A program made the translations under genes and the position numbers. Under the pieces are notes generated by a model. It worked only from the letters and a program-made list of their open reading frames with translations. It made no database searches and was not told the origin of the DNA. A stretch of 64,000 nt of DNA from assembly GCA_030549495.1 (NCBI GenBank), contig JAUIRK010000926.1, forward strand, positions 656,001-720,000. The letters run 5' to 3'. Within the stretch, counting starts at the first letter, position 1. Every line of letters starts with the position of its first letter. Positions 48,181 to 64,000 of this stretch are shown here, in pieces. Source of the stretch: Nectonema munidae. Taxonomy: Eukaryota > Nematomorpha > Nectonematoida > Nectonematidae.

Positions 48181-48263
48181 CCATTTTGTGAGCAGAAAAA
48201 TCAGACGATATTTATTAAAAAGCAGAAGATTCATATACAACCCAGACGAAGGTAAAGTTGTTT

Positions 48264-48432
48264 GGGGTCGTTCACAATTGACGTCAACTAAAACTGGGGG
48301 GGGGGGGTATCCAAAGTTGACATAAGTCAATTTTATTAAGTGATGATATATCTAAAAGTTGACATGAGGGGGGGGGGGGGAGGGGGTTTAAATTTATCAA
48401 AAAAAAGGTTGACGTCAATTGTGAACGACCCC
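48264..48432. mobile_element. Palindromic MITE, Harbinger-like
   Basis: GGGGTCGTTCACAATTGACG continues into TCAAC and is repeated exactly in inverse at the right end (25 bp, perfect). Flanking TTT triplets on both sides fit a 3-bp target duplication. Two poly-G runs (48296-48307 and 48370-48382) lie inside. 169 bp. Superfamily from end sequence and TSD length only. Confidence 0.7.
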
Positions 48433-48892
48433 TTTATGTATCATATATGATACACTGGTCACGAAATTTTATTGTCATATTAGTTATTTCTGTGAGGAAT
48501 TAAGAAGTTTGTTACATTTTGTAACATTTGAAAACTTTAATATTTTCAAGTCAAGAAATTTTTTTCAATAGTTATTTTGGAATGAATATTTTGACTATCT
48601 ATTGAGTTTAAAAGCAAGAATACTCTATTTGCTTAATTGAGCAGAGATATTTTTTATAATGTTCGATTGTTAAATTTTATAAGTAACACTGTACATAATC
48701 AATTAAATCTTTTTTTTAAGAAAATTTGTTGATTATTATAATAAAAATATAATATCGAAACAAAATGTTTCAGTTGTTAAAAATGTACTTGATCTATTTA
48801 TGATGCTGTCAGAATTTTATTTGTAGACAGAAATATTCAAAAAAAAAAAGCAATGATTTTCTTTTTTCGTATACTTTGATTTATGTTAGTTT

Positions 48893-49196
48893 GATCCTCG
48901 GACATTTCGCCCCATTATTTTCATAAGACAGTTCGCCCCATTATTTTCATAAGAAATTTTGTTTCATGGACAATTCGACCCGTTATTTTCATAAGACATT
49001 TTGTCTCATTGACAATTCTAAAAAATTAAGAGATAAATTGATTAATTTGAAATAATTTAAGAGAGATAAAATAAACAAGAATATAATTTTTTTTAATCAT
49101 TTTACACATATAATAAGCAAAGATGGATGAAACAAATAGCCTATGAGCACTTTGTCCAGGGGGCAAATTGTCTAAGGGGTGAAATGTCTGTCGACC
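48893..49196. mobile_element. MULE-like element with sub-repeat TIRs (third example)
   Basis: Left end GATCCTCGGACATTTCGCCCC followed by repeated CGCCCCATTATTTTCATAAG words. The right end in reverse reads GGTCGACAGACATTTCACCCC followed by TTAGACAATTTGCCCCC. 304 bp, same architecture as the elements at 38891 and 50007, but no clear 9-bp duplication. Confidence 0.55.
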
Positions 49197-49384
49197 ATTC
49201 TTTATGCCTCCTATTATTTTGAAATTATTCCGAGAACAGACGGTTCCATTTTAAAATAGTGAAAATTGCTTTATTAGTTTATTTGTTTCCTTTCTCTCTT
49301 ATGTTAATTATGTAACAAATTTTTCAATTTTGAGTAAGTTAAGGTGCAGCAATTTTGAGTAAGCGGTAAGGTACCGCTTATGTC

Positions 49385-49475
49385 AAACTGAACAAATTCG
49401 TATCGATGAGGAATCGAATCCAGAGGCTTCCGTGCTGAGTCTATCATCTCAACCAACCTGCCATGCCACCCATAG
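49385..49475 (-). mobile_element. tRNA-derived SINE head, family S2
   Basis: Minus strand: GGTTGGTTGAGATGATAGAC (A-box region) and TCTGGATTCGATTCCTC (B box). Confidence 0.6.
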
Positions 49476-50006
49476 AGTTTGCTGTAGGGGATACGTCAAA
49501 TTAGTTTTCAAAAAATTTAAGTTATGCTCTAAAAAATTTTAGTTTTTGTTGAAGCTCTATAACTTTTCTGATAGACTTTTTTTCCTTAAAAGTTATCATA
49601 AAAGGCAAATCATTACAAAATGTTAATTTATTTTACTTTTTGTAGCTTGTATCAATTTAGCTTTTAAACTATTTTTGAATGATGCTTAGTAAAATGAAAT
49701 AATGCCATCTTAATTTTTTTTTTAATTTTTGTTTGCACAATTAGAACTTCATTTTATACCCTTACCCCTGAATCAATCACATTTTTTCATATAAACATTG
49801 CAGGGTGTCTAGTAGACTCTTTGCCTATAGAATACATTGACTCATATAAAACTATCCAACCTTCAGTTATTTGTTTTCTCTATGAATCAAATATCCTTTC
49901 ATCAATTCCTGTAATGTGCCTAGTAGACTACTTCATTTTTCAAATGAAAAGCCTATTCCACCACCTAACAATTTTGGATTTTTTTAAACTATAGTGTATA
50001 TTCGAT

Positions 50007-50549
50007 GGTTGTAGGTAAAAATGCCCCAGGAAAAATGCCCCCAGAAAAAATGGCCCCAATTAAAAATTAGAAAAAAATGCCCCCTAATTTTTGATTTTCA
50101 GGATTTTTTTTAATTATATAAATATTTTTATTTAGTACCGTTTTGAAAGGCTAAATTTCTAAAATTTCTTAATCTATAGGGTTTTTTTCTTTATAGTTCT
50201 TGAAAACAATAGCAAAGGTGAAGATTTGTGGGAATGTGTTCTTAAAATCAGTTAAAACACAAATTATATTTAGAAAGTGTTCTGATACACACAAAGTCCA
50301 AAAATATTTTTGTATTTAAAAAATTGTCGTATGTTGAGATTTTTGGTTTACTTTAATTAAATTTTAAATGTTTTAGATGAAAAGTTGTCTTTTTGTTTTT
50401 TTACAAAAAATCTTTATTTAACATATCTTTTTAAAAAAAATTTTTTTTTAATTTTAATTAATAATTTTTTGTGTTGGGGCATTTTTTCCTAATTTTAAAT
50501 TTGGGCATTTTTTCCTACTTTTTAATTGGGGGCATTTTTTCTGCGCACC
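50007..50549. mobile_element. MULE-like non-autonomous element with sub-repeat TIRs
   Basis: 543 bp. Left end GGTTGTAGGTAAAAATGCCCC, right end in reverse GGTGCGCAGAAAAAATGCCCC; both TIRs continue as three or four tandem AAAAAATGCCCC-type words. A perfect 9-bp duplication ATATTCGAT flanks it at 49998-50006 and 50550-50558. No coding interior. Confidence 0.85.
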
Positions 50550-50989
50550 ATATTCGATATGCAAATTTAATTAAAATATTTTCGCTGGAAGTATAGTATT
50601 TATTCACCAATTTTGTAAAAAAAATATAAAGTAGTCTTATAAATTTAGGACTTTAGGTATGCGCTGAATACACTCTATTTTAAAGGATTGCTTGAATATT
50701 TGGTCTCCCGTGGTATTTCCAGACCACTAATTTTGAAAATTGCAACAAAAAAATTTCGCCCCCGCCCCTAATAAAAGATGTGCGCCCCTGGTTGAAATCT
50801 TTTATTCAAGGTTTGGGCTGAAGTTGCACTTAATGATAATGAATGGGAACAAGTTTATTTAATTATTTCAATATTTAAGATTCCTTATGTCAGACAACTT
50901 TGTATTTCAAACGTCAATATATTACTCCGCGTGAAGCATTTTTAAAGTGGAGGAAGGCTATTTTTTTTATTTAGAATCAATGGGTGATA

Positions 50990-51512
50990 AAAGTAAAGTC
51001 TTTGTTTCAAATTTTGAATAAAAGAGAAGAAGAAGTATTTGAAGACAGCATTCTGCTGCAATTTGGATTGACCCCCCTTTTTTTGAGTGAAAATCAAAAG
51101 AAAGAGCAAAAAACACTCAAGAGATTAATACAAAAAAGAATAGCTCAGAATCTTCTTTGCTAAAAGAGAATAGTACTATTTCATTTGTAGAGACGAATAA
51201 TTTTCAAAATGTTGAAGAAATTTCAAATTTAGAAAAAATTTTTTAATAGTCTTAAAGAAACTGCAGCTTTTAGACATATATAAAATGATCTTGAGGATGC
51301 TTTTTTTGAAATAGAGGAACTTGGACGTTTTGAAGACGTCAAAAATGTTTGGGATATAATGGGATGTTATTCAAAAGTATCAAGACCTCTTCGAATAATT
51401 TTGAGTGCAATGCCTACTACACCAGTAGCAGTTGAAAGACTTAGTAATAATCCAGGAAAAATTGAAATCAGAATTAAAGAATGGTATAATTTTTCTTCTT
51501 CTGAATAAATTT
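50990..51512 (+). mobile_element. hAT transposase C-terminal remnant
   Basis: Near 51340-51460 the plus strand reads YSKVSRPLRIILSAMPTTPV followed by AVERL, the hAT dimerisation motif. Upstream reading frames are broken and the region is AT-rich. Natural stop at about 51506. Confidence 0.6.
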
Positions 51513-51818
51513 TATAATATTTTTGAACTTTATTTATATAGTATAAAAATTTTTAAATAAAATTTAAATGCTTAAATTTTTGACAGCAATTTCTTTAGGC
51601 ATGCTTTTCAACAAAAATTACAAGTTTCTTTTTATGCGTTTCAAATTTGGATTGTTTTCTTTATTGGGGGAGCTTAGCAAAGCTTCGGAGGCATTAAAAT
51701 AAGAAAACTATGTATTTAAGTTCAACGTTTTTTATGTGCTAATATCTTTGACATAAAATATATATAAGTTGGTTGGTTGGTGGTTGAGATTTCAAGCACT
51801 TTCAGACTTTAAGCGAAG

Positions 51819-52580
51819 GGTCTCCAAACTTTTTAACCCATATAGACCCCTTAATTGTTTATTATTTGTCTTCCTGCCGACACCCAGACAAGTTTAATAA
51901 AAACATTAAATCATTTTTGGAATTTCCGATGATGATCCATAATATATTGAATGATATATAGATATTTACCTATTGAGATGTTTAATTATGTCATAATGGG
52001 TAAAAAGACAATTAAGTTTGAGAATTTAACATGAATATATACTTCTTATGCGTTATTAATAAAGAATAAATTGAAATATGCTAACACCTTTTATTAAAAA
52101 GTTGACAAAAAATAGCTAACATGAAGAATTAATGGAAAGGATGTGCTCAATGAGCATCCAGACTTTTGATGCTGGTTCAAAAATTGGTAGGCTTTAGTCT
52201 CAAATCACCACGGTTTTTCAAGCTGAGACTATTCCTTTGTTTTGTCAAAATTGCGTTCGCGTGGCTAAAGCTAACTTAAACCATAAAGGAATTTGAGAAT
52301 GCACGTAAGAAAGTTTCGGAAGCTTCTCTGAACTCGGTGTACTTAGTAACAGTATTAACGTTGCTCTAATTTTCACTGAGGTTTTCAGCATTGAACACCT
52401 CTTTAACTTCAAAATCTTCGCACGTTTCCACAAGTTCATCTTATAAGTCTGATATTCATGCCCAGCCTGATCTATTTTTATATCAAAAGGAGTAACAAGC
52501 CTTGCAGAAATATGCATATTCTCCAAGTCCTTAAAACGTGTTTCAGATGTTTTTTTGCCAGTTTTATAAATTATCACATA
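51819..52580 (-). mobile_element. Probable hAT relic with ZBED/SCAND3-like frame
   Basis: GGGTCTCCAAACTTTTT at about 51822 with GACCCC downstream matches the typical end of a hAT group. On the minus strand, the frame at 52577-52245 begins with KTSETRFKDLENMHISARLV and continues TPFDIKID, recalling the hAT-derived ZBED/SCAND3 proteins. The family call is from remembered motifs and the opposite end is not located. Confidence 0.4.
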
Positions 52581-52839
52581 GTGATGGACTCATATTCTTT
52601 AAAAACTCTCAAGATACCCCTTACCCCAGTGTGCAAAAGCAATTGTTTGAAACTTACATGATTTAATATTAAGCATTTAAACTTTTCAAAAAATCGAAAA
52701 ATGAGAGGCCGAGCTTTAATATCCTTCTCTATTAACGAATCCTATATATTTTTTTAATTTATTTAACAAATAATAAGTTTTTTATGATTTGATTCAAGAC
52801 TATTTATCTTTTAGAAAATTATTTATATTTTTCAATAAT

Positions 52840-54214
52840 TTTTATTCCGACGGCTATTATTCTAAGTCAGGTGTTCCTCAAGGATCAATCTTTGGTCCGC
52901 TATTGTTTTAATTTACACAAATGACATACACAAGTGTTTAGACAATGATAGCAAACTTATCATGTATACAGATGATTTAATTCTAATGTTTAATACTAAA
53001 AAATTCTGATCCTCATGTCATTCAAGCTTCACTAAAAAACATTACTAATTGGCGTGATTTTAATAAAATAAAAATTAATCATGAGAAAAGTAACTTTATA
53101 ATATTTTCTAAAAGACGAGTATAAGCTCTACGCCATCTTTTTATTTGAATAATGTTAGCATCAAAAGAGTTAGCAGAATAAAATATCTTGGAGTAACACT
53201 AGAAGAAAATTTTTCCTTTCCCACTCATATTAATAATATTTGCATAAAAATCTCTAGAATTTTAGGTTGCCTGAAAAAATTGCAAACTTACTTACCTACT
53301 AATGCACGAAAGACCCTTTATTATTCCCATGTATTTTCACACTTAAGTTATGCAAAGCTGTTATGGGGCTCCAACAATCAAACACATCTGGCAAAACTAT
53401 CAAAGTTAATGAAAAAATTTGACAAATTCATAAACGAAAAAAGTGATCAGGAAATCAAAATTTTAAATATATATCAAGTTAACAACAATATGTAAAACAA
53501 GGAGAATATCACAGCCTTTTTGTTCTAAATAGTTCAGTTCATGATCATCTAACCAGACAACATAGTAAATTGTACATTCCGAGATTTAATGAAAATTCTA
53601 ATTTCAGAAACATTTACTTTCGGACATTGAATCTTGTTGCTAATAAATTGTTCAACAAACTCATTAGCAAAAAAAGTTTTCGAAAAATCCGTGGTAAAAC
53701 TACTACTAATATAACTTCAATACACTTTTCTTCTCTTTTAAATATATCCAAATATAAAATTTTATATGATAACGATACATTAAATTTATTTTTAGGCTGT
53801 ATATACATATTATGTATATATAAATATATATTACTTTGTAAGATATAAAATAATCTCAATATGTAAAAAATATTTTCATTATTGCTGTCTTTTTTTTCCT
53901 CTATGTTTTTTTTCTTTTTTTTCAAATATGTGTATCTTTTTTCAAATATGTGTAAAATCTTTGGAGAACAGTCATCTCGATGGATAGTTTTATCCCTTTG
54001 TCTTCTCTCCTCTAAAGTGATCTTCAGTGAATTGAATATATATAACCTTCAAAATCTCCATTGGAAAATTTTTTTCGTCATTCTGGTGATGAAAATTTGC
54101 AGTTTACTAAAGATTTATAATTTAAATGAATGTGTGTATAAATTTATGAAGTCATTTATTCATCATGTAATTGTGCTCTTGTGTAGATGAATAAATTATT
54201 ATTATTATTATTAA
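52840..54214 (+). mobile_element. 5'-truncated LINE with reverse transcriptase palm and 3' tail
   Basis: SGVPQGSIFGPLLF and YTDD (near 52880 and 52970) are reverse transcriptase motifs. The frame at 53145-53495 continues with VSRIKYLGVTLEENFSFP and YYSHVFSHLSYAKLLWG, typical post-RT residues of Jockey/CR1-type LINEs. The 3' end is GATGAATAAA followed by an (ATT)n tail at 54195-54214, a common LINE terminus. The reading frame has several breaks. Confidence 0.8.
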
Positions 54215-59500
<5,286 letters not shown>

Positions 59501-60131
59501 TTGAGGTTCTCAACCGCGGACCTGAGGTCCACACACAGCCATCAACCTCTTATTTTACGGCACACAGAGCAAGGTGGCAGAAAAATATAGGTTAACAATT
59601 ACATCACATTAAAACAGCGACAATTTCGCAAATTTATTGATTTGTCTTTTGTACTGTAGATTCAATTTTACTTTAGTTTTATATCTATTATCTGTTGTTA
59701 AATTTAGACTACACACCATGTGACTATGTCGGTTTAAACAGGGCAGATTTCGCCAGGGTGCAATCATTCATCCACTATTTTTGAGTATATGAATGTAAAG
59801 GAATTTTCTGAATGAAGAATTTTACTTCAGTTCTGAAGGGTCATATTAGTAAATATTCCTTGTTTATGGACTAAAGACAAAATTCATCCGTATATACTGT
59901 TCTATATCTCCTTTTCACATTTTAGTATGCATACAAGCCTATGCACCAAACGGTTGTAACTTATCCTCTAAGTTAAAATGTAATATTATTGAAATCAAAG
60001 TAAATTTTATGATTGAATATTTGTATTAAGTTTAGGCAATTTGAATAATATTTCAGAGTTAATGAAAAAAACGCTTTTTTATAATTTTTTTTAATTGACC
60101 TTTTGTTAAAAAAGGTTGAGGAGAACCACTG
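59501..60131. mobile_element. hAT-like relic (GGTTCTCAACC ... GGAGAACCACTG)
   Basis: Left end GAGGTTCTCAACCGCGGACC, right end GGTTGAGGAGAACCACTG; related in its ends to the element at 1769. 631 bp, degenerate, with only a partial match between flanking 8-mers. Confidence 0.65.
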
Positions 60132-61822
60132 ATCTATATAACTGTGTAACTTTTTAAAGATTCTATTTTTGTCTAAGTTGTACATTGAATGAGATATGAG
60201 CATGCGCAAGCAAATACAGCTTACTCCTCAAAATTATTATCACCATATGGAGTCTAAGCAGTGCACGATTTAGAGAGTGGAGGGAGGTATCAAGGTATAG
60301 TTCAATCAAGTTTGGCTTGGTTTTGTAAAAGAAGATTTGCACTTCAGGATCCCTAAGATGAAAAGAATAAATGCACATTATCCTAAAGGAGTAAAACTCT
60401 TGTTAAGCACTCCTTATATTAAATATTCAGAAGAATTCAATTAAGAAAAATCGCGTGTGTGTAAATATTCATGGAGACGCGCCCTCAGTCCAGGTTTGAT
60501 ATATTTAGCCTTATTCGATTGTATTCATGCTGCAAATTCATTTTATAAAAAGGTATATCATGTGATGTATTCACCCTGTCTAAAGAAGCTACCAATAAAT
60601 GTTTTGCTTGATAAGAGAAATGAATAGATAGTATTTGAATTATCCATGTGAACTTTGTAAATGCTGCTTCTAAATTGGCAAATTCACATGATATTTCATT
60701 TAATGTGCCACGATTAAATATAGTATATAAATGATACAAAAAATAACAAATCAGTCTTTTCATCCAAATTTTTCTTATACACAAACTTATTTCTCTAATG
60801 CAAGCAATCGATTTTTAATACGATCACATTGTCTTGTATAGTAAACATCATGATGCTAAATTGATTAATGACCATTAAACTAATAGAATAAAAATAGATG
60901 CAATAAATATTAAAAAATAACAGCCATTTAAATAGAATTTATTGAGTTCAGCAATAAATACTAATGTGAGTAATGTGGTATGCTTTAATAATCGATTCTG
61001 CCTTGTTCAATTTTTTTATATAAATATCCTTGGTTTAGAAGTCTATCTGGGAATCACCAATAATTTGACTCTTGGTAATTTCACATTGCGATTTATTCAA
61101 AGGAAAGATTAACATTTATTATAATAATGTATAGTACATAAAAATAAAATTATTTATGTTAGTCAGTTAAAATAGTTTTATAAGTAGTTAGTTTGTCATT
61201 TAGTTAATTTCGTTGATTTAATTATAAAAAATGGATTTAAATGAGTTATTTTCTAAAGTTTAGCGTAAAAATAATGGTGAATATGTCAAAAATCATCTGG
61301 CCGTTTGTACTGCAAGGACTCAGCATCAAACCACCTTTCTGCATAGCTTAGTTGAGCCTTCCTAGCCTTGTTGCAGCTGTGTACCATTTCTGCGTTTTTG
61401 GGCAAAACTTGTTACAAAGAATTAGAAGTGTTAATAATTTGATATTTTTAAATCATTTTTCAATAATTGTGTTAAAATCTGAGGATGACCACAGTGGTAG
61501 AAAATTTACCATATAGTTTCTACTTTTTTCATGAATAAAAGTTTTACTGTGTATTGATATTTTTATATTATGAAATCAAATATAACTTTATAATATTTTA
61601 TTGTACATTAAAAATTTAGAAATTAAACACGATTAGTATGATGGTTGATGTTGTCTTCTGGCAACAAGTGTCTACATGAGGAAACTTTGGAAATAGCACA
61701 ATAAAAGTCCCGTGTGTTTGGAAGTTTAATATCTATTTTGATTTAATTCCCACCAGTATTGAAAATGCTCATAAATCCACATTGAGTTGAATAATAATAG
61801 TTCTTGAAAGATCGTCACTATT
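60132..61822. other. No gene seen
   Basis: AT-rich spacer with short fortuitous frames. Confidence 0.45.
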
Positions 61823-61840
61823 TATATATATATATATATA
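61823..61840. repeat. (AT)n microsatellite
   Basis: Nine TA units. Confidence 0.8.
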
Positions 61841-62444
61841 AATAAAATACATTTTTCATCAAAAACGAAAAAAACAACAAAAATACTTCTCAAAATAAAG
61901 ATAATTAGCAGAATCATTTTGTTTGAATTCAATCAGCTCGTCTTGAATTTTAGTTTTCGAATTCTGTTACAGTTCGAGACCTAAACAAAATTTCAGAATG
62001 AATATTTACCCTTCAAAGCCGAATTTTGAAAAAAATGCCCTCTTTATTATAGATATAAACAGACACCCGCTTACTTCTTTTACTTGAAATCTGTGATTTA
62101 GCATAGTTAGAGCATTAAATATCAAAAATCTAAGCAATGTCCAGAATGAATAATGGAATGATGTAAGTGTCAAAATAATTCACACTTGGGGAAACGTATA
62201 TAGGAAAAAATCAAGCAATTCTTCATTGAGCTCGTAAAAACGTCTTGTGATATTTCGTCTGGAAAGCCAGCGCACATCAATATGGAACGGAAATGCACTG
62301 ATCAGTACCGCAGTGTTCGTATACAAGAGTTTAAATAAACGGAAGTTAAAAGATATTTTCTCCTTTAAACGTTGCTTCTAATAACCAAATATTGAGGAAA
62401 AATTATTACTTACTGCTTTCGTTTCTTACCTACCGAGAAAATAT

Positions 62445-62640
62445 TAGAACCCGAGCCCAATTTGTCATGCATGTGGACTCATTAAAATGAATGGTAAACT
62501 CAAATTCTTTAATTAGAACTTCGATTCTGACTCTGATTTTGATTTTGATTTTGATTCTTATTCTCAAAATACGATACTAATATTGATTTAATTTATAAAA
62601 AAATATTTGTAGATATTTACAAGTGAGTTTAGAAATTCAC
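62445..62640. repeat. Dispersed repeat, inverted relative of 7068-7240
   Basis: GAACCCGAGCCCAATTTG, a TTGATTTTGATTTTGATT run and GTAGATATTTACAAGTGAG correspond in reverse to the words at 7068-7240. Class unknown. Confidence 0.45.
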
Positions 62641-63321
62641 TTATAAAAATAACTAGTAAAAGCTGCTAGAAATTTCTACTACATTAAAATTACAGTCCTT
62701 AAAAAATACTACAGTTATAGTAATCTTTACTACTTTTGCTCCAGTATGAGAATAGTAAATTTATTATATCAATCAAGTTAATTAACCAATTATTATTAAT
62801 CAAATAGCTTTATTAAGTATAAATTAACCAATTAAAATTAATTATTTTTTTGATGTTTGAAACAACTTAAAAATAGAAATTAATAATCTTGAAATATATT
62901 AAAATATAGTAGTCATAGTTTATTAGAAAATAATTAAAAATGTTGGTTAATTAAGAAATCAACATCTAAAATATTTTTATCCATACTTTCTGTGTCTTAT
63001 AACTTTAAATAATTTTTTATAAAAAGTAAATGTTTTTTTAGTATTCTATGATATTTTAAATGGAAATAATATAAAGGACAAAAACATTGAAAAAATAAAT
63101 CGGTGAAATTATCACAACGGAAAACAAGAATATTATATCAAACAGCAAAGAAAAAAATTCCTCTTTTGAGAATAGACTTCCTCTGTTATTTTCATTCAGA
63201 ATGAAGTTTCAAGTGAAGGCGCCCTTTTGAAACCAATTATAATTGAGTAATTATTTTAATCATGAGACTAAGACACATTGTAGCAAAACATCTTCAATAT
63301 TAGAAATAGTTAGTTATAGGA

Positions 63322-63405
63322 GATGAATCATCGTAGTATACAGGTTGGATATGAATCATCGTAGTATACAGGTTGGAGATGAATCATCGTAGTATACAGG
63401 TTGGA
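63322..63405. repeat. 28-bp tandem repeat, three units
   Basis: GATGAATCATCGTAGTATAC plus AGGTTGGA repeated three times with a single difference in the second unit. Confidence 0.95.
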
Positions 63406-64000
63406 GATAACACTCAAGTTGTCTACCCGCGTTCAACCGTACAGGTTATGAGATATATATATATATACATATTTTAAAGAATCAATTCTTAATTTCTGTA
63501 CTGATTTGTTGGAAAAATCTGCCTCTTATATATAATCCCTGCTCCTTTCAGCTTGAAAAAGTAAATAGTTTGTCTTTGAATTCCAAATTAGATACCTTTC
63601 CAATGTCAAATTAGTAGCCTTGGTTTCTTTGAATCTGCATTACCGTATATCTTTAAAGTATAAAATTCTTGTATATCTTTAAAGCATCAATTTTGGGTTA
63701 ATGCAAAATCAGAATATTAGTTTCGATTTTGTCAAAAATCTTCTTCTCTATCCTAACGTTATATAAAAAAATATTAAACAAATGTGCTTATTTGAAAGTA
63801 AAAATCAAACCAGTTGGTGTACATGTATCTTAGGTTGGGAAACTTTGGAATAGTTCGACAAAACACTAGTGAAATAATTTTATCTTTTCAATTGTTTAAA
63901 GATAGAAAATAAGCTAAGTACGCATATAAAAGCTACTTATTCTCTGGAATAAAACTCAGAATTTTATATTAACTTTTTTTCTCTATTAACTGATCCGAAC
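63406..64000. other. No gene seen
   Basis: AT-rich to the window edge; one short (AT)n run near 63453-63464. Confidence 0.5.

Overview
The window is eukaryotic nuclear DNA from an invertebrate, most likely an arthropod. It is very AT-rich, has long introns with GT...AG boundaries, a GPI-anchored three-immunoglobulin-domain neuronal-type adhesion gene, tRNA-derived SINEs, CR1/Jockey-like LINE tails, many hAT- and MULE-like DNA transposon relics, and a decayed copy of an uncharacterised protein family that I recall as multi-copy in arthropods. A parasitic copepod would fit, but that is inference; no rRNA, mitochondrial or other species-diagnostic gene is present.

Layout. Positions 1-717 (+) hold the 3' part of a Mpv17-like 2 (MPV17L2) gene, open at the left edge, with a poly(A) signal at about 942. 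Positions 718-7500 are intergenic and rich in small terminal-inverted-repeat elements; one unexplained 200-codon open frame lies at 4027-4629. The main gene runs on the minus strand from about 31555 down to 7780. Eight phase-compatible coding exons encode three Ig domains, a short Cys-containing linker and a C-terminal GPI-type hydrophobic tail, which is the layout of lachesin and Dpr-interacting proteins (DIPs). Its signal-peptide exon is not identified and may lie outside the window. Its introns hold a decayed GC-rich protein gene (9.3-10.6 kb), a degenerate hAT element (11.6-12.8 kb), a 21-bp minisatellite (19.6-20.9 kb), several MITEs, two SINEs and a striking near-perfect hairpin (29.55-29.77 kb).

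Positions 31.6-64 kb contain no gene I can support. They hold LINE fragments (33.6, 42.2, 46.6 and 52.8-54.2 kb), hAT fossils (51.0-52.6 kb), three long-TIR elements whose TIRs are built of short tandem sub-repeats (38.9, 48.9 and 50.0 kb; two have perfect 9-bp target duplications), a Harbinger-like palindromic MITE (48.3 kb), SINEs, and an extraordinary 3.5-kb, almost pure (GT)n array at 54989-58498 broken only by a (TTA)n island.

The most interesting observations are the family of sub-repeat-TIR elements, including one nested in a MITE; the intronic hairpin close to a splice acceptor of the Ig gene; the giant GT tract; and the widely dispersed MITE family with an internal GTCGACATATGTCGAC palindrome. 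All open frames inside the GT tract are repeat artefacts.
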